A DNA stretch of 5,101 bases, taken from Myxococcales bacterium. Lineage in GTDB: Bacteria; Myxococcota_A; Bradymonadia; UBA4248. Below the pieces are notes generated by a model that saw nothing but the letters and a program-made list of their open reading frames with translations, ran no database searches and was not told the origin of the DNA. Within the stretch, counting starts at the first letter, position 1. The number at the start of each line of letters is the position of its first letter. Location: positions 1 through 5,101 of the forward strand of contig SFMP01000220.1 of the NCBI GenBank assembly GCA_004554395.1, given 5' to 3'. Position numbers and translations under genes: made by a program. This document shows, one piece after another, positions 1-5,101 of the stretch.

Positions 1-80
1 TATCGCAAATTGACGTCTTGATTACCAAACAAAAGCCGCGCATTCGGCAAACTCGGAAACGCTATCTCCGTCCGTGCCAT
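1..80 (-). CDS. phoH: PhoH-family ATPase, N-terminal 26 codons only (partial at left edge)
   Basis: The frame opens with ATG at 80-78 and stays open to the window edge. It reads MARTEIAFPSLPNARLL followed by FGNQDVNLR. This resembles the start of PhoH/YbeZ proteins, where a short beta strand leads to an 'NA-LL-(L)FG--D-NL+' segment before the small N-terminal domain; the Walker A ATPase core would lie outside the window. Family knowledge: PhoH proteins are cytosolic P-loop ATPases linked to RNA metabolism, often encoded just before ybeY. The start is well fixed: the codon before the ATG is an in-frame TAG, and GGGAG and GGAG purine boxes lie 9 and 4 nt upstream. It follows the methylase gene by 159 nt on the same strand, so it may share its transcript or use its own promoter. 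The call rests on 26 residues; a different small N-terminal domain cannot be excluded. Confidence 0.72.
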   Translation of the reverse strand, partial: MARTEIAFPSLPNARLLFGNQDVNLR

Positions 81-84
81 CTAT

Positions 85-94
85 CTCCACTCCC
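85..94 (-). promoter_or_regulatory. Ribosome binding site of the PhoH-like gene
   Basis: On the minus strand the bases before the ATG at 80 read AGGGAGTGGAGATAG. The GGGAG box (94-90) is 9 nt from the start and the GGAG box (88-85) is 4 nt from it, so the first has the more usual spacing. Together with the in-frame TAG directly before the ATG, this decides the start. Confidence 0.65.
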
Positions 95-199
95 TATGAG
101 AATCAAAGAAAAGCCCCCAAACTCGCACACTATCACATCGACCATGCCATTTCATGGGAATTATCACCGCCACGTGCTTTTTCGCACAGCTAGCGACGC

Positions 200-228
200 A
201 CCATATTTTCATCGCAAATCGACTTCAA
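200..228 (-). promoter_or_regulatory. Possible sigma70-type promoter ahead of phoH
   Basis: On the minus strand TTGAAG (228-223) and TATGGT (205-200) are separated by exactly 17 nt. Each matches its consensus (TTGACA, TATAAT) at 4 of 6 positions. A transcript starting near 193 would have a leader of about 110 nt before the PhoH-like ATG. The position, in the only spacer above 100 nt, makes biological sense, but matches of this quality occur by chance and nothing else supports it. Confidence 0.28.
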
Positions 229-239
229 TGGCGGCATAG

Positions 240-1112
240 TTACCTCTCATAATTCGTCACGACGACTTCACGCCCCACTCTTTTCGAAGCATCGCTATTG
301 ATCGATCGCCTCACATCGAGGGGTTGAATATTAAATCCATTATACAATTCATATATCAAGCCGACATCGTTATTGCTGAGCATGACTTTGACACCATCAT
401 CCGACAACTTTTTGAATAGCTGGGCTAATCGGCAATGATCATCGTATCCAAAGCCATCTTTCGTATAATCTGTAAAGTTTGCCGTTCTACTCTCTGGAAT
501 ATAGGGCGAATCGAAATAGACAAAATCGCCTTCCTCGGCATCTTCGCAAGCGCGCTCGAAATCCCCCTCGCGAATCTCGACCGATGCATCGTTGAGATAT
601 TTGCCGATAGAGATGAGATTGTCGACGCTCATCGACGCCCCATTCACCCTATTGTTATAGGGAACGTTAAAAAGCCCTTTGGAATTCACGCGATAAAGGC
701 CGTTAAAGCAGTGCTTATTTATCCAAATCATCAAGGCTGCACATTCAATATCGAGTTCATCGGATTGAATCTTTCGATTAAAACGCGCCCTCATGTCAAT
801 ATAGTGTTCTTTATCACATTCGACGCCATCGAGCAGCTTTAATCGTTCTACGACGCCCACCGGATCGCGTTTCAACTGTCTATAGACGTTGAGCAATTGG
901 CGATTGACGTCGTTGATAACTGCATTTTTGGGCTGTATGCACAACAACAATGCCCCTCCACCGATAAAAGGTTCGTAATAGCGATTGTATGCCGATGGCA
1001 TGCGTTCGACGAGAACGGGGAGAAGTTGTTTTTTTCCGCCTGCCCATTTGACGAAGGGGCATATCGCCTTAGCGGGCTCTTTCTCTTGAATATGATGAAA
1101 TGCTTCAGACAT
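240..1112 (-). CDS. dam: Dam-type adenine-N6 DNA methyltransferase (D12 class)
   Basis: This 290-residue cytosolic enzyme should transfer methyl from S-adenosylmethionine to adenine N6 in a short DNA site. Class motifs appear in alpha-type order: FVKWAGGKKQLLP (20-32, motif X, SAM pocket), YYEPFIGGGALL (45-56, motif I), NDVN (67-70), NKHCFNGLYRVNSKGLFNVP (132-151, conserved in Dam/DpnM/EcoRV-type enzymes), the catalytic motif IV as DSPY (201-204) followed by TANFTDYTKDGFG (210-222), MLSNND (244-249), and a C-terminal RRSINSD...VTNY block (268-288). Length is normal for the family. The start has AGAGG 6 nt upstream and an in-frame TAA just before the ATG. Oddity: motif IV has Ser202 (codon TCG) where the family normally has Pro. 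No endonuclease gene adjoins it, so it looks like an orphan methylase. GATC is the usual Dam site, but specificity cannot be read reliably from this sequence. Confidence 0.93.
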   Translation of the reverse strand: MSEAFHHIQEKEPAKAICPFVKWAGGKKQLLPVLVERMPSAYNRYYEPFIGGGALLLCIQPKNAVINDVNRQLLNVYRQLKRDPVGVVERLKLLDGVECDKEHYIDMRARFNRKIQSDELDIECAALMIWINKHCFNGLYRVNSKGLFNVPYNNRVNGASMSVDNLISIGKYLNDASVEIREGDFERACEDAEEGDFVYFDSPYIPESRTANFTDYTKDGFGYDDHCRLAQLFKKLSDDGVKVMLSNNDVGLIYELYNGFNIQPLDVRRSINSDASKRVGREVVVTNYER

Positions 1113-1118
1113 TTAACG

Positions 1119-1123
1119 CCTCT
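1119..1123 (-). promoter_or_regulatory. Ribosome binding site of the dam-like gene
   Basis: The minus strand reads AGAGG, then CGTTAA, then ATG, a strong Shine-Dalgarno with 6-nt spacing inside the 27-nt gap after the peptidase stop. The TAA directly before the ATG is in frame, so no upstream start is possible. The short gap suggests cotranscription with the peptidase gene. Confidence 0.75.
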
Positions 1124-1139
1124 ATCGAAATAATGATAA

Positions 1140-3392
1140 TTACAAATACCCCACCAATCGCCAGAACTCACGCCAAGCTCGCGGCGGCAACTGAGTAGCT
1201 CGTTCGGCGCTGAGCATGTGATATATGATGCGCATATAGGCTTGTCGTGCGGTGGTAAAATCGCGGCGGTTCATGGCATTGACAAAAGCCAAATACGACA
1301 GAATGGGGGCATTTGAAAACGCTTGCGAGGCGGCGGCGATAGATTCATCGAGGCTATTGGCGAACCAAAGGCGCAAGATTTGCGAAACGTGTGAATGCAT
1401 CGTTTCGGCGGCTTGGGCTTTGATTTCGATGCGGCGAGCTGCCGGCTCGGGGATTGCGTCATTCGTCGACAAGAGGCGATAATATAACGCCGCTAATGTA
1501 TTTTGATTGGCGTGCCAAAGAATATCGGCGGTGCGCTCGTGCCATGAGATTTGTTGAGCAGGGCCCAGTTGTGCGATATCGATTTGGCTGAGGCTTTGGG
1601 CAATGGCATGGCGCAAATCCGAGGCCGAAGCTTTGGCAACATCATCGACAGAACACATATCGTTGGCAGTATTTTGCGGTCGAAGTGCGCCAATCGTGCC
1701 TTGTGGCGTGGGCAAAGCTGCGGCGCGATGGCCTGTATCGATGGCGCCATGCGCGATATAGCGGCTATAAATCAATTCCAATCCGAGTAACCTATCGCCG
1801 AGTCGATTGCCATCGTTTGTACAGAATTCGCCGACTAATATTTCGTCGCTCACGCGATTTGGGCAGTGATTATCGCCCAAGCACGTGGCGAATTGCATTT
1901 GCGCGTATGCACGCGTGCGAGCGCAATGGCGCGTCCATATCGATTGCGAGGCGAAGACGAGGCGCGATCGATCGACGACGCCCGCAGCAAAATGGCGATG
2001 CAAGATATCGTTGCGCCATTGTTCGAACAAATTGCGGAAAGATATGCCAAAAGCATCTTCGAAATCGCCTGGCATTAAATTCGACATTTGTTTGACTTTC
2101 TCAATGCCATATCGTTCGATAAGCCATCGAACAAAAGATCCTGCAACTGTATAAGCGACGCGCGACGGCAATCCCCAAAAACCATACATCAATGTAACGG
2201 GGTCGATATGTCCAAATACGGCTTCGTTATGCAGAATGCCGTGAGCCCAAGCGTGTAAATCATACGTTTCGATGGGCCATTCGGCGGCCATGGCAAGCCC
2301 TTCGGTCCAACCGAGCGATGGGAGCCAGCCGCCGGCGACGCCAAAATGCGATGTCGAAAACGATGCCGCAAAGAGATGAGCCATTTCGTGGCGCGAAAGC
2401 GTCGAATCGGCGGATCCTTCGACGACGTGGATTTCGCGTTTCCAAAGGCGAGCAAAGCTCGTGCGCTTTGCGCCCAAATAATGCCCTTTCATTTCGGCAT
2501 CGGGATAATGCCAGATTTCCATCTTTTGCGACACCGTCGTCTGAAAAAACGATTCCAAATAGCGATAATCTCGCTCGTAATCGTTGGCAATCCGTTCGTA
2601 TTCTCTCGCCATGGCTTGCCGATTCTTCGATCGCGGCAAGTAATGAACGCGATAGTGCGGTGTATCGATTGTCGCCCACAGCGCCGACTCAAGAGATCCG
2701 CGCCCCATGGGCGCAATTTGCCCCGTTTCGGCGAGGTAGAATTGATAGCCAAAAGAAAGACATAGGCAAGCGATTGGCATGGCGATTTGGCGCCATAATC
2801 GACCGCATGCCCCATATAACCACAATATAATGATCGCAAATGTGCCCAATCGATAGGCAAAAAGGCGGCCAAAGACGTCGATCGATTCGTCGTATATCGA
2901 CCCTGCAAAATACCCTATAAATTGCCCAAATGCGATGATCGGTGGCCAATGATATAATGCAAAAATGACAAATCCAAAATCAATACATACGACGAATATA
3001 TATAATAACACCCGCCATAATCGCCGTTTGAAAACACATTGCCCCCATGCAATTATCGATGCGACGAGGAGATTTGACGGCAACGCTATGAGCAATTGAA
3101 ATTGAATGCCCTGCGAGACGTCGCAAAGTTGATTCGAGAGCGCAGCCACCGCCATATATATGCCGTTGGCCGACCCAAAGTATAAAATGCTAGCACCAAT
3201 GCACTTTGCGATCGTCTTTGCCTTGTCGTCGGGCGTCGACTCGGCGACGCGCGGCGCGAGGAATGGGATGCACACGAGCCCCAAAAGTGCCGTCGCCAAC
3301 GACGTTTCGTAGTGGTAACTCCCGACGAGCGGAATCCATGCGCTCAAAAACGTCACGGCAACGGCTATCGCTAATTTCATCCAATATGGCAT
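1140..3392 (-). CDS. Polytopic membrane protein with gluzincin (peptidase MA-like) zinc metallopeptidase domain
   Basis: This 750-residue protein has three parts. Residues 1-222 hold about seven or eight hydrophobic segments (roughly 5-24, 30-47, 60-83, 96-117, 127-147, 150-165, 183-197, 203-222). Residues 236-465 form a peptidase domain with the zinc motif HEMAH (335-339; His335, Glu336, His339) and a downstream WTEGLA with Glu364 as probable third ligand, the clan MA gluzincin pattern. It ends in AGSFVRWLIERYG (417-429) and FEDAFGISFRNLFEQWR (444-460), typical of peptidase MA-like proteins. Residues 466-750 are mostly helical: a cysteine-bearing stretch (Cys490, 504, 510, 524, 580), then TPR-like helices. 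All catalytic residues are present, so it is probably an active endopeptidase; the substrate is unknown. Side of the membrane is unsettled, since an odd segment count puts the domain outside and an even count inside. The start is backed by AGGA 8 nt upstream. Confidence 0.85.
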   Translation of the reverse strand: MPYWMKLAIAVAVTFLSAWIPLVGSYHYETSLATALLGLVCIPFLAPRVAESTPDDKAKTIAKCIGASILYFGSANGIYMAVAALSNQLCDVSQGIQFQLLIALPSNLLVASIIAWGQCVFKRRLWRVLLYIFVVCIDFGFVIFALYHWPPIIAFGQFIGYFAGSIYDESIDVFGRLFAYRLGTFAIIILWLYGACGRLWRQIAMPIACLCLSFGYQFYLAETGQIAPMGRGSLESALWATIDTPHYRVHYLPRSKNRQAMAREYERIANDYERDYRYLESFFQTTVSQKMEIWHYPDAEMKGHYLGAKRTSFARLWKREIHVVEGSADSTLSRHEMAHLFAASFSTSHFGVAGGWLPSLGWTEGLAMAAEWPIETYDLHAWAHGILHNEAVFGHIDPVTLMYGFWGLPSRVAYTVAGSFVRWLIERYGIEKVKQMSNLMPGDFEDAFGISFRNLFEQWRNDILHRHFAAGVVDRSRLVFASQSIWTRHCARTRAYAQMQFATCLGDNHCPNRVSDEILVGEFCTNDGNRLGDRLLGLELIYSRYIAHGAIDTGHRAAALPTPQGTIGALRPQNTANDMCSVDDVAKASASDLRHAIAQSLSQIDIAQLGPAQQISWHERTADILWHANQNTLAALYYRLLSTNDAIPEPAARRIEIKAQAAETMHSHVSQILRLWFANSLDESIAAASQAFSNAPILSYLAFVNAMNRRDFTTARQAYMRIIYHMLSAERATQLPPRAWREFWRLVGYL

Positions 3393-3400
3393 GTCGCGTA

Positions 3401-3404
3401 TCCT
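3401..3404 (-). promoter_or_regulatory. Ribosome binding site of the membrane peptidase gene
   Basis: The minus strand reads ACAGGATACGCGAC directly before the ATG at 3392, so AGGA lies 8 nt upstream. This favours the ATG at 3392 over the in-frame ATG four codons later (3380). No ATG, GTG or TTG occurs in frame between here and the lon stop. Confidence 0.65.
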
Positions 3405-3416
3405 GTAATCGATGGC

Positions 3417-3434
3417 GATGATGGGGATGATGGG
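3417..3434 (-). repeat. Two perfect tandem copies of a 9-bp unit between lon and the peptidase gene
   Basis: On the minus strand CCCATCATC is repeated exactly twice, followed by a degenerate third unit GCCATCGAT. It sits in the 63-nt spacer, upstream of the peptidase ribosome binding site. It could be replication slippage or a small binding site; the sequence gives no way to choose. Confidence 0.6.
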
Positions 3435-3455
3435 CGAAAAGGGGCGACGGAATCG

Positions 3456-5101
3456 TTATGATTTGGGGAACACGATGCGCACGCAATCGTCGATCGAGTG
3501 CAAGAAGTGGAATTTGATATCGTTGCGCACTTCTTGCGGAACGTCGTCGAGGTCGGCTTTGTTCTTTTCGGGCAACAATATCGTGCGAATGCCCGCGCGA
3601 TGCGCCCCCAAAACCTTTTCGCGAATACCGCCCACGGGCAAAACATTGCCGCGAAGTGAAATTTCACCCGTCATGGCAATCGTCGCCGGAATCGATACAT
3701 CTTTATATAGACTCAACAGTGCGCAGAAGATGGCGACGCCTGCCGAAGGCCCATCTTTTGGCGTCGCGCCAGCGGGCACGTGCACATGGATGTCTTCTTT
3801 TTCGAAGTCGATCGATGCGTTATCGTTCGCAAGCCAACCGCGCAATAGCGTCGTTGCGGCGCGAATGCTCTCTTGCATGACGTCGCCCAATTTCCCCGTA
3901 ATGACGAGTTGACCTTTGCCTGGCAAATGCGTCGTTTCGATAAACAATATATCGCCCCCGACTGGGGTCCAAGCCAAGCCCGTGGCAATACCGGGGCGGC
4001 GTTTTGCCTCGACCATGTCGAAATCGTATTTTTGTTTCCCGAGGTATTGCGGCAAATTCTTGCGCGTCAAACGCGCCGTTGCGCGTCGCTTGCCCGCTTG
4101 TTTCGCCGTGACGACATGGGCGGCAACTTTTCGGCAAACGCCTGCCAAGCAATGTTCGAGCTTTCGCACGCCTGCCTCGCGTGTATAAAAATTGATAATG
4201 TCGTCGAGCGCATCTTCGCTCACCGCAAGGTTTGATTTGACGAGTCCATGTTCTTTCAATACTTTCGGAATGAGGAAGTCTTGGGCGATGAACCGTTTAT
4301 CGACATGTGTATAACCGGGGATTTCGATGATTTCCATGCGATCGCGGAGGGGGCCCGGAATCGTGTCGAGGCTATTGGCCGTCGTCAAAAACAAGACTTG
4401 CGACAAATCGATCGGCGTTTCTATGTAATTATCGACAAATGCATGGTGCTGTTCGGGGTCGAGAACTTCTAATAACGCGCTCGCCGGATCGCCCTGATTG
4501 TGATGCGATAGCTTATCGATTTCGTCGAGCAAGATGACGGGATTCATCGTTTGCGCGTGGCGAATGGCTTGTACGATTCGCCCTGGCATACTCGCGACAT
4601 AAGTGCGGCGATGGCCGCGAATTTCGGATTCGTCGTGGATGCCGCCTAGGCTGACGCGCTCGAACTTCCGCCCCAAAGCTCGGGCTATGCTCTTGCCTAT
4701 GCTCGTCTTGCCAACCCCCGGAGGCCCATATAAACACAATATCGGCGCCTTGAAATCTTTGCGCAACGAAAGCACAGCGAGGTATTCGACGATGCGATCT
4801 TTCACATCTTTTAGTCCGTAGTGATCGGCATCGAGGATTTCACGCGCATGATTCAGATCGAGTTGATCTTCGCTATACGTTTTCCAAGGAATATCGAGCA
4901 ATGTTTCGACGTGAGATCGCGCGGCAGCATATTCGGCACTCGATTGCGACAAAAATGTCAAACGTTTATATTGTTTTTCGATATATGCTTTCGCCTCGGC
5001 TGGCGCTTGTAGATTTTTCAATTTTTCGATGATTTCTTCTTCGTCGCGCGATGGTTCGGGCTCGGGCTCGTTGTCTCCGATTTGCTTGCGAAGTGCCTTG
5101 A
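3456..5101 (-). CDS. lon: ATP-dependent Lon protease, AAA+ and serine protease domains (N-terminus outside window)
   Basis: Lon is a cytosolic hexameric ATPase-protease that degrades misfolded and regulatory proteins. The frame is open to the right edge, giving 547 visible residues; roughly 230 N-terminal residues (substrate-binding domain) are missing by comparison with E. coli Lon. Counting from the first complete codon (5099-5097), the parts are: the end of the helical linker (KALRKQIGDNEPEPEPSRDE), Walker A GPPGVGKT (125-132), Walker B VILLDEID (188-195), sensor 1 TTANS (239-243), arginine finger in PLRDRME (Arg254), sensor 2 in REAGVR (Arg312), catalytic serine in PKDGPSAG (Ser452, codon 3746-3744), and catalytic lysine in GGIREK (Lys495, codon 3617-3615). 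The Ser-Lys spacing of 43 equals E. coli Ser679-Lys722. All active-site residues are intact and the C-terminus is normal. The peptidase gene follows after 63 nt. The TTG at 5021 is an internal leucine codon, not the start. Confidence 0.97.
   Translation of the reverse strand, partial: KALRKQIGDNEPEPEPSRDEEEIIEKLKNLQAPAEAKAYIEKQYKRLTFLSQSSAEYAAARSHVETLLDIPWKTYSEDQLDLNHAREILDADHYGLKDVKDRIVEYLAVLSLRKDFKAPILCLYGPPGVGKTSIGKSIARALGRKFERVSLGGIHDESEIRGHRRTYVASMPGRIVQAIRHAQTMNPVILLDEIDKLSHHNQGDPASALLEVLDPEQHHAFVDNYIETPIDLSQVLFLTTANSLDTIPGPLRDRMEIIEIPGYTHVDKRFIAQDFLIPKVLKEHGLVKSNLAVSEDALDDIINFYTREAGVRKLEHCLAGVCRKVAAHVVTAKQAGKRRATARLTRKNLPQYLGKQKYDFDMVEAKRRPGIATGLAWTPVGGDILFIETTHLPGKGQLVITGKLGDVMQESIRAATTLLRGWLANDNASIDFEKEDIHVHVPAGATPKDGPSAGVAIFCALLSLYKDVSIPATIAMTGEISLRGNVLPVGGIREKVLGAHRAGIRTILLPEKNKADLDDVPQEVRNDIKFHFLHSIDDCVRIVFPKS

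Larger units (their letters stand above)
81..239. other. Intergenic region between dam-like gene and phoH, no gene seen
   Basis: These 159 nt separate the methylase stop from the PhoH-like start. Apart from the ribosome binding site and a possible promoter, I see only weak inverted repeats: GTGC/GCAC around a 6-nt loop (174-187) and CCATG/CATGG around a 6-nt loop (142-157). Neither is followed by a U tract, so there is no recognisable intrinsic terminator after the methylase gene. The plus-strand open frame across 18-239 gives a low-complexity basic peptide with no family resemblance and overlaps the PhoH start, so I do not call it a gene. Confidence 0.6.
240..5101 (-). other. Probable operon lon - membrane peptidase - dam
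   Basis: The three genes are codirectional, with spacers of 63 and 27 nt, each holding a ribosome binding site and neither holding a hairpin followed by a T tract. This arrangement is typical of a single transcript read from a promoter upstream of lon, beyond the right edge. With no terminator after the methylase, transcription may continue into the PhoH-like gene 159 nt on. This is inference from spacing; an internal promoter cannot be ruled out. Confidence 0.55.

Noticed and set aside
142..187. Inverted repeats CCATG/CATGG and GTGC/GCAC as a terminator after the methylase gene
   Set aside because: Stems of only 4-5 bp and no following T tract on either strand.
18..239. Plus-strand 73-codon open frame
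   Set aside because: Basic low-complexity translation, no family resemblance, no clear ribosome binding site, and it runs antisense over the PhoH start.
1113..1165. Internal promoter for the dam-like gene (TTGGTG, 16 nt, CATTAT)
   Set aside because: Only 3 of 6 and 4 of 6 consensus matches, within an AT-rich gene end; not better than chance.
2318..2830. Plus-strand 170-codon open frame antisense to the peptidase gene
   Set aside because: Arginine- and serine-rich translation typical of a shadow frame; the opposite strand encodes the conserved zinc-peptidase domain.
240..3392. Restriction-modification or other defence system built from the methylase and the peptidase
   Set aside because: No nuclease, specificity subunit or mobile-element hallmark is present; the neighbours are housekeeping genes.
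3412..3912. Plus-strand 166-codon open frame antisense to lon
   Set aside because: Shadow of the highly conserved Lon protease domain; no motifs of its own.
4337..4346. GCGATCGC as a cyanobacterial HIP1 repeat
   Set aside because: I find a single clear copy; HIP1-rich genomes would show several in 5 kb.
5019..5021. TTG start for lon giving a 521-residue protein
   Set aside because: The frame continues upstream without a stop to the window edge and the upstream residues match the Lon linker, so this is an internal leucine codon.

Overview
The window carries four protein genes, all on the minus strand, with little space between them. In transcription order they are: the C-terminal two thirds of an ATP-dependent Lon protease (runs off the right edge), a 750-residue polytopic membrane protein with a gluzincin-type zinc peptidase domain, a Dam-type (D12 class) adenine-N6 DNA methyltransferase, and the first 26 codons of a PhoH-family ATPase (runs off the left edge). 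I see no RNA genes, mobile elements, CRISPR arrays or convincing terminators.

Organism: a bacterium of roughly 50% GC (estimated by eye) using Shine-Dalgarno initiation. The Lon sequence and the multi-pass membrane plus peptidase-MA architecture recall Myxococcota/Bradymonadota-like delta-proteobacterial lineages. That placement comes from memory of family sequences, not from a search, and is weak. The tetranucleotide TCGA is strikingly frequent.

Layout: <1-80 phoH start; 81-239 non-coding, with a possible promoter for phoH; 240-1112 dam-like gene; a 27-nt spacer with a good ribosome binding site; 1140-3392 membrane peptidase; a 63-nt spacer with a ribosome binding site and a 9-bp tandem repeat; 3456->5101 lon. 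The short spacers and lack of terminators suggest that lon, the peptidase and the methylase form one transcript, possibly continuing into phoH.

Functionally, lon and the membrane peptidase could both serve protein quality control or regulated proteolysis, one in the cytosol and one at the membrane. The methylase has no restriction partner in the window and looks like an orphan regulatory or housekeeping enzyme. PhoH belongs to a core RNA-metabolism family. The most novel item is the membrane peptidase. No defence or other accessory system can be supported here.
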